Positions 47,511-58,683 are shown, counted from the stretch's first letter. The stretch is DNA of 64,000 nt from Grimontia hollisae CIP 101886 (GCF_000176515.1 NZ_ADAQ01000011.1:744001-808000), one strand, 5' to 3'. Made by a program: numbers and translations. The notes: generated by a model from the letters alone, not told the origin.

Positions 47511-48284
47511 TCACAGCTCTTCGCGCTTAAACACCAGTTCCTTGCTATTCGATTCTTCTGCGCAGAACCCGTATCCTGCCATATTAAACGCTTTCAGCGC
47601 TTCAACCGAATCAATGCGGTTATCGATAATATAGCGAGCCATCATACCGCGGGCTTTCTTGGCAAAGAAGCTGATCACCTTGTATTGGCCGTTTTTCTGA
47701 TCTTTGAACACCGGCGTAATGACCTGTCCTTCCAGCAGTTTGGGGTTCACCGACTTGAAATACTCGTTCGATGCCAGATTGACCAACACATTGTCGCCTT
47801 GTGCTTTCAATGCCGCATTCAACTCACCTGTAATGATATCCCCCCAAAACTGGTAGAGGTTGGCTCCACGGGCGTTAGCAAGCTTGGTGCCCATCTCCAG
47901 ACGATATGGTTGCATCAAATCAAGCGGACGAAGTAAGCCATAGAGCCCTGACAGCATACGAAGGTGATCCTGCGCCCAGTCGAAATCCTCCTCACTGAAG
48001 GTTTCGGCTTCAAGGCCGGTGTAGACATCCCCCTTAAATGCAAGGATGGCTGGCCGCGCGTTGTCGGTCGTGAACTCTGACGACCATTCAGCAAACCGGG
48101 CAGCATTCAGGCCGGCAATTTTATCGCTGACCTTCATCAAACTGCTAATATCCGCGGGTGTCAGCCGGCGGCAAACCTCAATGAGTTCAGCTGAATGCGC
48201 CGTGAGCGTAGGTTGCGTGTAACGCTCCGTCGCCAGCGGTGATTGGTAGTCCAATGTTTTTGCCGGAGAAACCACGATCAACAT
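47511..48284 (-). CDS. yaaA: Peroxide stress protein YaaA (UPF0246)
   Basis: In E. coli YaaA is OxyR-induced, limits free iron and so Fenton damage under peroxide stress, and has a DNA-binding fold. The diagnostic N-terminus [18 protein letters not shown] and the internal [29 protein letters not shown] and [12 protein letters not shown] segments are complete. Length is 257 residues (E. coli 258). Monocistronic between two AGCS symporters. Confidence 0.96.
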   Translation of the reverse strand: MLIVVSPAKTLDYQSPLATERYTQPTLTAHSAELIEVCRRLTPADISSLMKVSDKIAGLNAARFAEWSSEFTTDNARPAILAFKGDVYTGLEAETFSEEDFDWAQDHLRMLSGLYGLLRPLDLMQPYRLEMGTKLANARGANLYQFWGDIITGELNAALKAQGDNVLVNLASNEYFKSVNPKLLEGQVITPVFKDQKNGQYKVISFFAKKARGMMARYIIDNRIDSVEALKAFNMAGYGFCAEESNSKELVFKREEL

Positions 48285-48334
48285 AGTGTCATTCCTTTCA
48301 ATCTGTTATCTGGTTCAAGGTTACCATTGACACG

Positions 48335-48367
48335 AAAAAAAGCCACGCGATGAAACGTGGCTTTTTT
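48335..48367 (-). terminator. Terminator of AGCS symporter copy 2
   Basis: Stem AAAAAAGCCACG/CGTGGCTTTTTT with an 8-base loop, symmetrical A/T runs. It lies 31 bases after the copy 2 stop, upstream of yaaA. Confidence 0.92.
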
Positions 48368-48397
48368 CGATAACTGCCATAGGTGAAACCGAATGAC

Positions 48398-49855
48398 CTA
48401 CTGTGAAGTTTGGCGGTTTTCCGGTTCAACCACCTCAGGTTTCCCCCAAACGCCGGGTTCAATCTGGTTCAATAGATCAGGATGGTTACGGCTGTTAAAC
48501 GATGGCACCTTGCCGCCTGCCCGTTGCTGGTTATAGTCTTTCGTCAGTGTGACCACTGTACCGGAAAGTAACAGGATCGCTATCATATTGACGATAGCCA
48601 TCAGGCCCATAGAAGTATCTGCCATAACCCACACCACCGGCAGCTCAGCCATAGCACCAAACATCACCATACCGAGTACCACACAACGGAAGAGAGTCAG
48701 ACCGGCTTTATGGTTGTGCTCAAGGAAAATCAGATTGGTTTCCGCATAAGAGTAGTTGGCAATGATGGACGTAAAAGCGAAAAAGAAAATCGCCACAGCC
48801 ACAAAAATTCCTCCCCATTCACCCACGGCACTCGACAGCGCACGCTGAGTGAGTTCGATGCCTGTGATGTCACTGCCTGGCATGTATTCACCGGACATCA
48901 GGATGATGGCTACCGTCGCTGAGCAAATCACAATGGTGTCGACAAATACGCCCAGCATCTGAACATATCCCTGTGATGCTGGGTGTGGCGGATACGGTGT
49001 CGCACTGGCAGCGGCGTTCGGTGCAGAGCCCATACCCGCCTCATTTGAAAACAGGCCGCGCTTGATCCCCTGAACCATTCCCTGGGCCACGGTATAACCC
49101 AAGGCGCCGGATGCCGCCTCTTCCAGGCCAAAGGCACTACGAAAGATCAGCATCAGGACGTCCGGTACCTTTTCCAGGTTAGTGAACATGATAAACATCG
49201 CCAAGCCCAAATAGAGCAGCGCCATGACGGGCACGATAATCTCTGCCGTGCGGGCAATTTTGCGAATGCCACCAAAGATGACAAACGCAGACAAACAAAC
49301 CAAAACGACACCCACGTAAAGGGGATCAAAACCGAATGCCACGTAGGCTGCCTGGGTAATGGAGTTAGCCTGTACAGAGTTAAACACCAGGCCAAATGCA
49401 ATGATAAGCAGTACGGAGAACAGCACGCCCATCCAGCGCATCCCCAGCCCCTTCTCCATGTAGTAAGCAGGGCCGCCCCGGAAGTTACCATCATCGTCGC
49501 GGGTTTTGTAAAGCTGTGCCAGGGTGCTTTCGGCAAACGATGTCGCCATACCAAGTATGGCCACCAGCCACATCCAGAAAATAGCGCCAGGACCACCGAG
49601 GGTCAGGGCGACAGCAATGCCAGCCATGTTACCCGTGCCAACTCTCGCGGCAAGACTGGTGCACAACGCCTGAAATGAAGAGATCCCCTCGTTGTCTGCC
49701 TGACGGCTGCTCTTCATGACGTTGAACATATGGCCAAAATGGCGGATCTGAATAAAACCAAGGCGAAAGGTAAAGAATATCCCACCTCCGATCAGAAGAT
49801 AGATCAGCACTGATCCCCAGATCAGATCATTTAAAAAATTGATTAGACTAACCAA
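48398..49855 (-). CDS. AGCS-family Na+/amino-acid symporter, copy 2
   Basis: A 485-residue inner-membrane symporter with the AGCS signatures GISSFQALCTSLAARVGTGN, GGPGAIFWMWLVAILGMATSF, FRGGPAYYMEKGLG and GIKRGLFSNEAGMGSAPNAA. Compared with copy 1, the GQGTGPHAA site reads GMGSAPNAA and the tail differs, which suggests a different substrate preference (alanine versus glycine, or D-alanine). The exact substrate cannot be read. Confidence 0.9.
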   Translation of the reverse strand: MVSLINFLNDLIWGSVLIYLLIGGGIFFTFRLGFIQIRHFGHMFNVMKSSRQADNEGISSFQALCTSLAARVGTGNMAGIAVALTLGGPGAIFWMWLVAILGMATSFAESTLAQLYKTRDDDGNFRGGPAYYMEKGLGMRWMGVLFSVLLIIAFGLVFNSVQANSITQAAYVAFGFDPLYVGVVLVCLSAFVIFGGIRKIARTAEIIVPVMALLYLGLAMFIMFTNLEKVPDVLMLIFRSAFGLEEAASGALGYTVAQGMVQGIKRGLFSNEAGMGSAPNAAASATPYPPHPASQGYVQMLGVFVDTIVICSATVAIILMSGEYMPGSDITGIELTQRALSSAVGEWGGIFVAVAIFFFAFTSIIANYSYAETNLIFLEHNHKAGLTLFRCVVLGMVMFGAMAELPVVWVMADTSMGLMAIVNMIAILLLSGTVVTLTKDYNQQRAGGKVPSFNSRNHPDLLNQIEPGVWGKPEVVEPENRQTSQ

Positions 49856-50468
49856 GCCTACCTCTCTGTGCGCATAAACTTATGCGCCATGTCTACGTTC
49901 CCGAATCAGGGAAAATGCAATTAGATGCGACTGACGCAAACTGGGCGTCTGCCGAAAGTGGATGTGGAACTCGCAGAGAAGAATACGTCGCGAAAATCCC
50001 AATATTGTGTCGGTATTGCGGCTAATTCCGCAAATTTCTTCAAAATGATGCAGGTAGCCACTTTAAAAATCAATATGAAATAAGGTTCATAATAATGTAC
50101 TTCTTTTTCACTCACTCCGTAGATTAATCATCGGCGCCGATTTTTTTCACAACATGAAGTAAACATGCTGTTTACCCCAGCAGCAGCCCGTAATGTGTTT
50201 TATTCAAGGTGAAATAAAAAACCTGAAAATCCCCGGTCCATTGCTGTGACAAGGGTTAAATGAAAACATTGGCCGTAAGATCCTATGATCTTCCTGTCTT
50301 AATATCTAACGTACTGCAACTGCACATATTTTCAGTACCTTTAAAATAAAAGTGATTGCGCTACCATAAAAACTTCACCAAAGTGCAACAAATGAGAAAC
50401 ACATCAATTTTATTTTGTCGGAGGTTTGATATTTAAATATCGACCGCAACGGTAAAATGAGGTGAATT
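49856..50468. other. Gap between symporter copy 2 and the DUF3545 gene
   Basis: 613 bases, AT-rich in its right half, carrying two divergent promoter regions. A 64-codon minus-strand ORF (49921-50115) has no ribosome site or family features and is not called. No strong hairpin or known operator was seen. Confidence 0.4.
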
Positions 50469-50651
50469 ATGGATAGCTTTGCCTTTGATGATGTACTAGA
50501 TCAAGAGCGACCACAACGCGGTGGACGAGCCAAACCAGTAAAACGTAAATGGAGAGAAATTGAGGCGTTAAAAGACAGACAACGCCTACGTAAAGAGCTT
50601 CAGGATATTGATATGCTCGGCGACTTCAATGACAGCGATTTCGATTTTTAA
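50469..50651 (+). CDS. DUF3545-family small protein
   Basis: A 60-residue, highly charged cytoplasmic protein: an acidic N-terminus (MDSFAFDDVLDQE), a basic middle (AKPVKRKWREIEALKDRQRL) and an acidic tail (FNDSDFDF). This is the small conserved gammaproteobacterial DUF3545 family; function unknown. A GAGG-like site lies about eight bases before the ATG, and a terminator follows, supporting a real gene. Confidence 0.85.
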   Translation: MDSFAFDDVLDQERPQRGGRAKPVKRKWREIEALKDRQRLRKELQDIDMLGDFNDSDFDF

Positions 50652-50711
50652 CGCATTCGCTAATGGGGTTCACCATCAGGTTCACTAACAAAAACAACAT
50701 TGGAATTCTGG

Positions 50712-50739
50712 AAAAGGCATCTGTTTAGGTGCCTTTTTT
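50712..50739 (+). terminator. Terminator between the DUF3545 gene and the hemerythrin gene
   Basis: Ten-pair stem AAAAGGCATC/GGTGCCTTTT (one G-T), loop TGTTTA, then a T-run. Also usable on the minus strand for the convergent gene. Confidence 0.88.
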
Positions 50740-50762
50740 GTCTGCGAATACGTCTTTTCTTT

Positions 50763-51287
50763 TTACAGTGCAGCAGCAAGCTCCTTAAAGCGATCTGCCA
50801 CCTGCTCGCCAAACAAGGGATCGGCTTCCTCTTCCCACTGGCTTTGCAGGTAAGTCCAGTCTCCTGTGGTCAAGGTCTGCTCCAATACCGGCAGAATGGT
50901 TTTTTCTTCCAGATCCAAATGCGCTTTCTGGCAGCCGACAAAACGGTTAAGTTTTTCGACAAACAAGTCCAATGGGATCACTGCGTCCATCAGAATCATC
51001 TCAACCGTATCGGCAAACTCTGCTGTCAGGTCTGACAATGCTTGGTGTTCATCATCAAGGCGGGCAACGCCTTCCGCATCAGGATAATGTTGTAGGTAGT
51101 AGTGGTAAATCAGGTCTTCTTTTGGATGGTGGTATTTTTCTGCATGCTCTTGCAAATAAAGCACCGTGTCCTTAATCAGACCGTAATTCACCGGCTTCTC
51201 TTGCTGAATTGCCCTAAGTTTCCTCGACAGCAGCTTGAGTAACTGACTGATGTTCCGGTGATCCCTACGAATGCTGGCTACTAACAT
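50763..51287 (-). CDS. Hemerythrin HHE-domain protein
   Basis: A 174-residue all-helical protein with the HHE cation-binding pattern: His10 (RRDHRNI), HAEKYHHPKEDLIY (HxxxE-type pair), DDEHQAL, and HLDLEEKTILP. This set can hold a di-iron centre that binds oxygen or NO, or senses redox/iron. It is not the longer RIC/YtfE protein, since the N-terminal ScdA domain is missing. Function is not known; candidates are O2/NO sensing or iron handling. Monocistronic. Confidence 0.85.
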   Translation of the reverse strand: MLVASIRRDHRNISQLLKLLSRKLRAIQQEKPVNYGLIKDTVLYLQEHAEKYHHPKEDLIYHYYLQHYPDAEGVARLDDEHQALSDLTAEFADTVEMILMDAVIPLDLFVEKLNRFVGCQKAHLDLEEKTILPVLEQTLTTGDWTYLQSQWEEEADPLFGEQVADRFKELAAAL

Positions 51288-51401
51288 AGCTCCTCCCTTT
51301 CTTCATGAATCCTACCTTAACTTCAGTCTACCCCTCAAAATGTCACTTAAATTGAGCATGGTCATTTTTTGTGCATTTCCACCACATGTATCAAAAAAAT
51401 G

Positions 51402-51427
51402 AAAAAACCCGCGACCAGTGTCACGGG
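51402..51427 (-). terminator. Rho-independent terminator of ung
   Basis: Stem CCCGTGAC/GTCGCGGG (one T-G), loop ACTG, followed on the minus strand by six T residues. 28 bases after the ung stop. Confidence 0.88.
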
Positions 51428-51454
51428 CGTAAGAAATGACAGAATGCCATGGGT

Positions 51455-52132
51455 TCAGTCCAGTTCAGGTTGCCAATTAATCGGTGTCTTACCTGCCTGA
51501 CGTAAAATCTGATTGGTCGTTGAAAAGTGCTTACAACCCAGAAAACCCCGGTGAGCAGACAACGGTGAAGGATGCGGCGCTTCCAGTACATGGTGCCGCT
51601 GGCGGTCAATCACCCGCCCTTTTTTCCGCGCATGAGAGCCCCATAACAAGAACACCACCCCGTCACAGTGCAGGTTAACCGCTTCTATCACACGATCGGT
51701 GAATGTTTCCCAGCCGAGGTGGGCATGGGAATGTGCATTGCCCTGCTCTACTGTTAATACGGTATTAAGCAGCAGCACTCCCTGCTCTGCCCAACTTTTC
51801 AAATAACCGTGCTGGGGAATGGTGAAACCTTCAATATCCTGCGCTAACTCTTTATATATGTTCACCAACGATGGGGGAGGGTTAATGCCCGGCAACACAG
51901 AAAAACAAAGACCATGTGCCTGATTCGGCCCGTGGTAAGGGTCCTGCCCTAATATCACCACTTTCACCTCATTCAGTTTGGTGTAACGGAAGGCATTAAA
52001 CACATCTTCCTTCGGTGGATAGATTACCTTGCCTTCTTCACGTGCTTTGGCGACATACGCCATGGTGTACTTGAAATAGTCTTGTTCCTTTTCCTGGCCA
52101 ATCACATCATGCCAGGTCATCGCACTTGTCAT
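51455..52132 (-). CDS. ung: Uracil-DNA glycosylase
   Basis: Removes uracil from DNA, starting base-excision repair. The water-activating motif GQDPYHGP (Asp64) and the intercalation-loop motif [10 protein letters not shown] (His187) take E. coli numbering if translation starts at ATG 52132 ([10 protein letters not shown]). Two other in-frame ATGs (52153, 52120) are possible; none has a perfect ribosome site. The product is 225 residues (E. coli 229). It follows nfo closely (38 bases), so two base-excision repair enzymes are paired in one probable operon. Confidence 0.95.
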   Translation of the reverse strand: MTSAMTWHDVIGQEKEQDYFKYTMAYVAKAREEGKVIYPPKEDVFNAFRYTKLNEVKVVILGQDPYHGPNQAHGLCFSVLPGINPPPSLVNIYKELAQDIEGFTIPQHGYLKSWAEQGVLLLNTVLTVEQGNAHSHAHLGWETFTDRVIEAVNLHCDGVVFLLWGSHARKKGRVIDRQRHHVLEAPHPSPLSAHRGFLGCKHFSTTNQILRQAGKTPINWQPELD

Positions 52133-52170
52133 CGTCTTCCCAATCCTCTTCATTTTCTTTGGACGCTATT

Positions 52171-53037
52171 CTACGCAGAAATAGTCCCGTTTGCCGTGAC
52201 TTCAAACTGCCGCAGCAAACGGATCTCTTCAGCCCATTTTTCCGGCTTAATGGTCTCGAGAATTAAAGGAATACCGTCAAAGCGCTTGTCCTGCATGATG
52301 ACCTCAAAACAGGCCAGCCCAATCTCTCCTTCCCCTAATGCCTGATGGCGGTCAACCCGACTGCCAAACGCAGTTTTGGCGTCATTGAGGTGCATACCGC
52401 GCAGGTATTGAAAGCCAACGGTTTTATCAAATTCCACAAACGTCGCTTCTGTCGCCGTGTGGGTACGGAGATCATACCCGGCAGCGAAAGCATGGCAGGT
52501 ATCAATACAGACTCCCACCCGAGATTTATCCTCCACCTGCGCAATGATGCTTGCCAGTTGTTCAAACGACCATCCCAGATTGGTGCCTTGCCCAGCGGTA
52601 TTTTCAATCACAGTAACAACATTGGCCACTGACTGGTGGGCAAGGTTGATGGATTCTGCAATCAGCGAAAGACAGGCTTCTTCACTGATTTTTTTCAGGT
52701 GGCTGCCGGGATGAAAATTAAGCAATGGCAGCCCGAGCATCTCACAACGCGCCATCTCATCGATGAAGGCTGCGCGGGATTTTTCCAGTTTATCTTCTTC
52801 TGGCGCGCCGAGATTGATAAGGTAAGAATCATGTGGCAATACTGCTTCCGGTACAAAGCCATATTTTTGGCAGTTGGCTTTAAACGCTGCCACGTTTTTT
52901 ACGTCAAGCGGCTTGGCCTGCCACTGGCGCTGGTTCTTGGTAAACAGCGCAAATGCATTGGCACCGATTGCCGCTGCATTCACCGGTGCATTTTCTACAC
53001 CGCCAGATGCAGACACATGTGCCCCGATATACTTCAT
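52171..53037 (-). CDS. nfo: Endonuclease IV (AP endonuclease)
   Basis: Cleaves abasic sites and 3'-blocked ends; trinuclear zinc enzyme. All nine E. coli ligands are conserved at the same positions: His69, His109, Glu145, Asp179, His182, His216, Asp229, His231 and Glu261. The second of two tandem ATGs (53037) is chosen, with GGAG five bases upstream and the family start [13 protein letters not shown]. Length is 288 residues. It is upstream of ung in the same operon: Ung makes abasic sites and Nfo incises them. Confidence 0.97.
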   Translation of the reverse strand: MKYIGAHVSASGGVENAPVNAAAIGANAFALFTKNQRQWQAKPLDVKNVAAFKANCQKYGFVPEAVLPHDSYLINLGAPEEDKLEKSRAAFIDEMARCEMLGLPLLNFHPGSHLKKISEEACLSLIAESINLAHQSVANVVTVIENTAGQGTNLGWSFEQLASIIAQVEDKSRVGVCIDTCHAFAAGYDLRTHTATEATFVEFDKTVGFQYLRGMHLNDAKTAFGSRVDRHQALGEGEIGLACFEVIMQDKRFDGIPLILETIKPEKWAEEIRLLRQFEVTANGTISA

Positions 53038-53436
53038 CATCTCTCCTTTTAAAAAACCGTAACCGACAACATAGTAGGTTACTGGTCTGGGTGTTGTCCC
53101 CTGATTTCCGTCAATTCACGTCAGGGCACCGGCTGGGCCAGCACAGTCGCTTCCCCGGGTTACCGCTTTAAATCACCAGATCAAACACTAAAAATGTAGT
53201 AATAAAATTACATTTGTAATTTTCAACTTAAGACCAATTTTTTAAAAAAATACTCGAAACCAAATAGTTAATAATTCTTTGATTCAAAACAAGAAATGGC
53301 GGGGGGTATTTTCGCATATTTTGATTGTATTTTGACTAAAATCAAAATACCCTCACAAGCAGTAAGGTATATAAGTACCCAGCTCATCTATTGATGGAAA
53401 ATTAACATCACCACGCCTATCAAAAAGGGGAAGATA
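53038..53436. other. nfo-grcA divergent region
   Basis: 399 bases without a credible ORF. The right half is AT-rich and holds the grcA promoter with an FNR-like box at 53332-53345. Confidence 0.5.
53332..53374 (+). promoter_or_regulatory. FNR-type box and -10 region of grcA
   Basis: TTGAC-TAAA-ATCAA at 53332-53345 matches the FNR consensus TTGAT-N4-ATCAA with one mismatch. A TATATA -10-like box begins at 53368. If transcription starts near 53380, the box is centred at about -41.5, the class II FNR activator position. This predicts anaerobic induction, as known for E. coli grcA. Confidence 0.7.
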
Positions 53437-53814
53437 ATGATCACTGGTATTCAAATTACTAAAGCGGCCAACGATGACCTGCTAAACTCAATCTGGCTGC
53501 TGGACAGCGAAACCAACCAGGCTCGTTGTGTAGCAGCGAAAGCCGGTTTCGAAGCGGATCAGGTTATCCCTGCGGCCGATCTCGGCGAATACGAGAGCCG
53601 TGAAGTCGCAATCGAAGTACCTGCAAAGATTGAAGGTGGCCAGCACCTCAATGTGAACGTGCTGAAACGTGAAACGCTGGAAGACGCAGCGAAGCACCCA
53701 GAGAAATACCCACAGCTGACTATTCGTGTATCAGGTTACGCGGTACGCTTTAACTCGCTGACCCCTGAACAACAACGCGACGTTATCGCCCGTACTTTTA
53801 CTAACTCTCTGTAA
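53437..53814 (+). CDS. grcA: Autonomous glycyl radical cofactor GrcA
   Basis: A 125-residue spare part homologous to the C-terminus of pyruvate formate-lyase. It replaces the damaged glycyl-radical segment after oxygen exposure and restores activity. The radical Gly100 is in [12 protein letters not shown], followed by the conserved [16 protein letters not shown]. coli GrcA (YfiD) is 127 residues with Gly102. The upstream FNR-type box fits its role, and ArcA is encoded in the same window. Confidence 0.97.
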   Translation: MITGIQITKAANDDLLNSIWLLDSETNQARCVAAKAGFEADQVIPAADLGEYESREVAIEVPAKIEGGQHLNVNVLKRETLEDAAKHPEKYPQLTIRVSGYAVRFNSLTPEQQRDVIARTFTNSL

Positions 53815-53836
53815 TAGAAAGTAAAAATTACATAAA

Positions 53837-53862
53837 AAAACCGGCCAACTGGCCGGTTTTTG
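53837..53862 (+). terminator. Bidirectional terminator between grcA and thrC
   Basis: Stem AAAACCGGCC/GGCCGGTTTT with an AACT loop, A- and T-runs on both sides. Serves both convergent units. Confidence 0.92.
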
Positions 53863-53877
53863 CTTTTATCAAGGCTG

Positions 53878-55161
53878 TTAACCAGCCACTTTCATCAGGT
53901 ATTCGCGCAGTTGTGCGAAATCCGCGTCTTGCTCCACAGAGAGCAGTTCCATCGCGGCATGTTTCGCCAGAGGGCCCGGCAACGGAATGTCCTGCCCCAG
54001 AATATCATCCACTGATTCTTTAAATTTCGCCGGATGTGCCGTACACAGGAACAGGCCATACTCGCCATCCTTAAGCTGCTCGTCCAGCACGCGGTAAGCA
54101 ATCGCACCATGCGGTTCGCACAGGTAACCGGCATCAAACATGGCTTTCAGCGTCTCAGCAGTCTGTTCATCTGTCACCGCTCCGGCACCCAGTTCATTCA
54201 GGCCCCAGCCTTTTACCTTGCACAGCTCTTCAATTCGCGGCCAGTTGTTGGGCTGGCTTACATCCATAGCGTTAGACAAGGTTGGAATGGTTGGCTCCGG
54301 TGTCCACTCACCGGTTTGCAGGTAACGTGGCACCGTATCATTAACATTAGTGGCCGCAATAAAACGTTTGATAGGCAGGCCAATCGCTTTTGCCAACAGA
54401 CCTGCCGTCAGGTTCCCAAAGTTCCCACTGGGTACCGCCACCACCAGATTCTCACGCTGCGCTTTAGTCAGCTGGGATACGGCTTCAAAGTAGTAACAGA
54501 TTTGCGCCATCAGACGGCTGATGTTAATCGAATTCGCTGAGTTCAGGCCGATAGCGGCGCGAAGCTCCGCGTCATCAAAGGCGTTTTTCACCATCGCCTG
54601 ACAGTCATCAAAAGTGCCGTTGATTGCCACGGTGTGAATATTGCCACCCAAAGTACAGAACAGCTTTTCCTGCAGCGGGCTGATTTTGCCTTTCGGATAC
54701 AGGATCACCACATTGATGTTTTCCATGCCATAAAAAGCATGGGCAACTGCTGCGCCGGTATCTCCGGAAGTCGCGGTCAGGATGGTCACTTTACCGCCGT
54801 CTGACACCGCTGCCAGCGATTGGGCCATAAAACGGCCACCGAAATCTTTAAACGCCAGAGTTGGGCCATGGAACAGCTCAAGGGCACTGATCCTGTCCGT
54901 CACTTTCTCTACTGGCGCAGGGAATTGAAACGCATTTTCCACCATGCTACGCACAGTGTCCGGTGTCAGTTCGTCACCGATAAAGGCCGAAAGAATGTCG
55001 CTGCTGCGGCTGACAAAGTCTTTTTCAAGCAACGCATCAATGTCGTCAAATGTTGGCAGTTCGCTTGGGAAGAACAGGCCCTGGCTGCGGCCAAGGCCTT
55101 GTTTTACTGCCTGACCGAACGAGACCTGCTCGTCGTTTTCTTTGATGTTGTAAAGCTTCAT
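53878..55161 (-). CDS. thrC: Threonine synthase
   Basis: PLP enzyme converting O-phosphohomoserine to threonine. The PLP lysine is Lys105 in [14 protein letters not shown], and the phosphate-binding glycine loop is seen in [15 protein letters not shown] and VPSGNFGN. Length is 427 residues (E. coli 428). Its ATG overlaps the thrB stop by four bases (ATGA), so translation is coupled. Last gene of thrLABC. Confidence 0.97.
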   Translation of the reverse strand: MKLYNIKENDEQVSFGQAVKQGLGRSQGLFFPSELPTFDDIDALLEKDFVSRSSDILSAFIGDELTPDTVRSMVENAFQFPAPVEKVTDRISALELFHGPTLAFKDFGGRFMAQSLAAVSDGGKVTILTATSGDTGAAVAHAFYGMENINVVILYPKGKISPLQEKLFCTLGGNIHTVAINGTFDDCQAMVKNAFDDAELRAAIGLNSANSINISRLMAQICYYFEAVSQLTKAQRENLVVAVPSGNFGNLTAGLLAKAIGLPIKRFIAATNVNDTVPRYLQTGEWTPEPTIPTLSNAMDVSQPNNWPRIEELCKVKGWGLNELGAGAVTDEQTAETLKAMFDAGYLCEPHGAIAYRVLDEQLKDGEYGLFLCTAHPAKFKESVDDILGQDIPLPGPLAKHAAMELLSVEQDADFAQLREYLMKVAG

Positions 55162-56117
55162 AGTTCACTTCCTGTCACTGTCGATCCTTTCACATCCAAT
55201 CGACAGATATGGACAAATCCTTCTTCGTTTTGAACGTAATGGTCCTGTAGCCATCTGGCGACGCGCTCAGCCACAGCCATATCATCTGTAATGCTGAACA
55301 GCGTTGGCCCCGAGCCGGAAATCCCGGTTGCCAGTGCACCGGCATCTTCAGCGTAATGTCTTGCTTCAGCAAAGCCGGGCAGCAGTTTTTCGCGATACGG
55401 CTCTGCCACCACGTCTTTGATCATGCTTGCCGCCAATTGTGGCTGGCCAGAATAACAGCCATGGATAAAGCCCGCCAGATGTCGACCATGGTTAATCACA
55501 TCCTGACGGCGATATTGTGCAGGCAAAATAGCACGAGCCTCAGCGGTCGGGACTTTAATCCCCGGATACGCCATCACCCAGTACCATTCATCAAAACACG
55601 GCACCTGCTGACTGATGATCCCCATTTGCTCGACCATCAGTTGCAGGCCGCCAAGGTAACATGGTGCCACATTGTCATAATGCAGGCTGCCGGAAATGGC
55701 GGCTTCCATTTCTCCCATCAGAGCCAACAGGGAGGTTTCATCCAATGCCTCACCATGGAACTTATTCAGGGCATCGAGCGCTGCCACAATCGAACAGGCG
55801 CTGGAGCCCAGCCCTGAGCCGATAGGCATATTCTTTTCCAGGGTCATGGCCACATTGCGTACCGGCTGCCCCCGTTTTTCCATTTCACGGCAAAATACCC
55901 GGTAGCTTTGGTAAACAATGTTGTCTTCCTGATTCTCAGGCAGCTTGTCAACAAATCCGCCGACACAGTTCAGGGTAAACGGCGTACTACCGCCATCTTC
56001 CACTTTCACCCTGTCCCCGAGCAAAGAGCCATCAATCGGAGACACCGCCGCACCCAGTACATCAAAGCCGACACTCACATTACCAATAGACGCCGGCGCG
56101 TAAACAACCACACTCAT
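55158..56117 (-). CDS. thrB: Homoserine kinase
   Basis: GHMP-family kinase phosphorylating homoserine. The ATP-binding glycine loop [17 protein letters not shown] and the C-terminal [11 protein letters not shown] motif are intact. ATG 56117 is chosen because GGGGG lies seven bases upstream and it fits the family start VVVYAPAS; this leaves 2 bases after the thrA stop. Length is 319 residues (E. coli 310). Confidence 0.96.
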   Translation of the reverse strand: MSVVVYAPASIGNVSVGFDVLGAAVSPIDGSLLGDRVKVEDGGSTPFTLNCVGGFVDKLPENQEDNIVYQSYRVFCREMEKRGQPVRNVAMTLEKNMPIGSGLGSSACSIVAALDALNKFHGEALDETSLLALMGEMEAAISGSLHYDNVAPCYLGGLQLMVEQMGIISQQVPCFDEWYWVMAYPGIKVPTAEARAILPAQYRRQDVINHGRHLAGFIHGCYSGQPQLAASMIKDVVAEPYREKLLPGFAEARHYAEDAGALATGISGSGPTLFSITDDMAVAERVARWLQDHYVQNEEGFVHICRLDVKGSTVTGSEL

Positions 56118-56119
56118 CG

Positions 56120-58579
56120 TTATACCCCCAGCTTCCAACCCAGTGTGCGCATCAGGTCAGCGAAAACACCGGCTGCTGTCACTGCTGTTCCCGCACCGTA
56201 ACCGCGCAGCACCAGAGGGATCGGTTGGTAATAACGGCTGTAGAATGCCAGGGCATTTTCACCCTCTTTGATTTTGTACATAGGATCGTCGGCATCGACC
56301 GCCTGTATTTTCACCGAACACTGGCCGTTTTCGATGCTGCCAACATAGCGCAGCACTTTGCCTTCTGCCCGCGCATCAGCGGCCAGTTTTTCAAAGTAGG
56401 CATCCGCTTGTGGCAGTTTTGCCATAAAGCTTTCTACATCACCGGAGGCGTCAAAACCCGGTGGCAGCGCTGGCTCCACTTCCACATCTTCCAGCTCCAG
56501 ATGCATCCCGGCTTCACGCGCAAGGATAAGGAGCTTACGTGCCACATCCATCCCGGAGAGATCGTCCCGCGGATCTGGCTCGGTAAAGCCGCTTTCACGC
56601 GCAACCGTCGTCGCGTCACTGAAACTCTGACCTTCATCAAGCTTGCCAAAGATATGAGACAGCGACCCTGACAGAATACCGTTAAATTTCTCCAGCTCAT
56701 CACCCGCTGCAATCAGGTTTTGCAGGTTCTCAATTACCGGCAGGCCTGCACCAACTGTGGTGTCATACATAAACTTACGGCGAGTGGCGCGCGCTGCCTT
56801 GCGAAGCTGCTGGTAATACGCCATGCCCGCAGTGTTGGCTTTCTTGTTCGGGGTGATTACATGGAAACCGGCCGAAAGGAAATCGGCGTATTGGTCAGCA
56901 ATCGCCTGTTCAGAGGTACAGTCAATGAACACCGGGTTGATGATGTGGTTCTGCTGAACCAGACGCACCATGCGTTCCAGGCTGAAAGGCTCATCCGCTT
57001 TCGCCAGTTCGTCACGCCAGCTATTAAGATCCACACCTTTGCTGTTGAGCAACATGCCTCGGCTGTTCGCCAGACCGCAGACACGGATGACAATGCCCTG
57101 TCCGGCCAGTTTCGCCTGCTGACGTTTTACCTGCTCAACCAACTCGCCACCGACACCACCGACACCAACAATAAATACATCCAGGTAATGGTTGGAGTTG
57201 AAGAGGTTTTCGTGGCACGCTTTCACTGCTTCTGACACGCTGTCATCCGGGATAACTGCCGAAATGGAGCGCTCAGATGAGCCCTGTGCGATAGCCACAA
57301 TATTGACGTTCACTTCCGCCAAAGACGTAAAGAACTGGGAAGCAACGCCTTTCGAGGTGCGCATCGCATCACCGACCAGCGACACAATCGCAACGTTGTC
57401 AACGAACTCTACCGGCTCAAGCAGGCCATCTTTCAGTTCCAGCTCAAAGCTTTCCTGCAGGGCGCGCTGTGCCACCGGCTTGTCTTCCGCTTCAATACAG
57501 AAGCTGATGCTGTACTCAGAAGAGGACTGGGTGATCAGCACAACAGAGACGCCGGCGGAAGACATGGCTCCGAATACCCTTGCAGCCATACCGACCATGC
57601 CTTTCATGCCGGGACCTGACACGTTCACCATGCTCAGTTTGCTGAGAGTAGTGATACCTTTCACTGCCAGATTATCTTCACCGCTGTCATTACCAATCAA
57701 GGTACCGGCACCCTGTGGGTTGGCGGTGTTTTTAATGAGGCATGGAATATGGAAACGTGCGATAGGAAGAATAGTTTTCGGATGGAGGACTTTCGCACCA
57801 AAGTAGGAGAGTTCCATCGCTTCCTGATAACTCAGGGATTTCAGCAACGTCGCATCTGGCACCAGGCGTGGGTCACAGCTATAGACACCGTCAACGTCAG
57901 TCCAAATCTCACAGCATTCTGCACGGACACAGGCAGCCAGCACCGCCGCAGAATAATCCGAACCATTACGGCCAAGCGTGACCAGTTCACCCTGTTCATT
58001 GGCGGCAGTAAAGCCAGGCATCAGGCCGATATGCGCGGCCGGGATCGGTGCTTTTTTGAAACGCTCAGAGGAGACTTCGATATCAACCATCGCTTCCAGA
58101 TAGTCCCCATTTGCCTTCAAATACGTCACTGGATCGATGTTGAAAGTGTTGTAACCGCGGGCCTGAAGCAACGCCGACATGGTTGCAATAGAAAGGCGTT
58201 CGCCTTTACTGATGATGCGGGCGTAAATGTTGTCAGGACATAGCCCAAGCAGCGCAATACCGTGGATATATTGCTTTAGCTGGTTTACCGAGCGTTCAAG
58301 CTTTTCATACAGCGCGGCTTTATCTATGCCCTGCTCCATCGCTTCCAGGCCATCAAACAGGGCAGAGAAAATCTTCCTGATCTCCTCAACCTGACGATCA
58401 GCTTCCCCGTGTTTGACGGTGCTATCAATCACATCGACTAACAGGTTAGTGATCTTGGCCGGCGCGGACAAAACCGCCGACACCTCACTTTGACAGGTAT
58501 TGCTGGTGATGATCTCTGCCGCACGGCTAAACCTTTCAGCATTTGCCAGCGAAGTACCACCAAACTTTAAAACTCGCAT
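56120..58579 (-). CDS. thrA: Bifunctional aspartokinase I / homoserine dehydrogenase I
   Basis: First and third steps of threonine synthesis. The N-terminal aspartokinase starts at [15 protein letters not shown] with [10 protein letters not shown]. Central ACT regulatory domains (threonine feedback site in E. coli) include [16 protein letters not shown]. The C-terminal homoserine dehydrogenase has NAD-binding VGVGGVGG and [12 protein letters not shown] 58579 has GGAGG five bases upstream, giving 819 residues (E. coli 820). It is controlled by the leader and attenuator just upstream. Confidence 0.97.
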   Translation of the reverse strand: MRVLKFGGTSLANAERFSRAAEIITSNTCQSEVSAVLSAPAKITNLLVDVIDSTVKHGEADRQVEEIRKIFSALFDGLEAMEQGIDKAALYEKLERSVNQLKQYIHGIALLGLCPDNIYARIISKGERLSIATMSALLQARGYNTFNIDPVTYLKANGDYLEAMVDIEVSSERFKKAPIPAAHIGLMPGFTAANEQGELVTLGRNGSDYSAAVLAACVRAECCEIWTDVDGVYSCDPRLVPDATLLKSLSYQEAMELSYFGAKVLHPKTILPIARFHIPCLIKNTANPQGAGTLIGNDSGEDNLAVKGITTLSKLSMVNVSGPGMKGMVGMAARVFGAMSSAGVSVVLITQSSSEYSISFCIEAEDKPVAQRALQESFELELKDGLLEPVEFVDNVAIVSLVGDAMRTSKGVASQFFTSLAEVNVNIVAIAQGSSERSISAVIPDDSVSEAVKACHENLFNSNHYLDVFIVGVGGVGGELVEQVKRQQAKLAGQGIVIRVCGLANSRGMLLNSKGVDLNSWRDELAKADEPFSLERMVRLVQQNHIINPVFIDCTSEQAIADQYADFLSAGFHVITPNKKANTAGMAYYQQLRKAARATRRKFMYDTTVGAGLPVIENLQNLIAAGDELEKFNGILSGSLSHIFGKLDEGQSFSDATTVARESGFTEPDPRDDLSGMDVARKLLILAREAGMHLELEDVEVEPALPPGFDASGDVESFMAKLPQADAYFEKLAADARAEGKVLRYVGSIENGQCSVKIQAVDADDPMYKIKEGENALAFYSRYYQPIPLVLRGYGAGTAVTAAGVFADLMRTLGWKLGV

Positions 58580-58628
58580 CCTTTCCTCCAACTCCTTCAA
58601 AACTCGTCAATTCAGTTATAAACAGGTG

Positions 58629-58661
58629 AAAAAAAGCCCGTACCTTGTAGGGGTACGGGCT
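58629..58661 (-). terminator. thr operon attenuator terminator
   Basis: Stem AGCCCGTACC/GGTACGGGCT with a 7-base loop and a run of seven T on the minus strand, between thrL and thrA. It terminates when charged Thr/Ile tRNAs are plentiful and is bypassed when ribosomes stall on the leader. Confidence 0.93.
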
Positions 58662-58683
58662 CTTCTTCTAAATTCAGTGCATA

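Noticed and set aside
49921-50115. 64-codon minus-strand ORF upstream of symporter copy 2
   Set aside because: No ribosome site, no family, lies in a probable promoter region.
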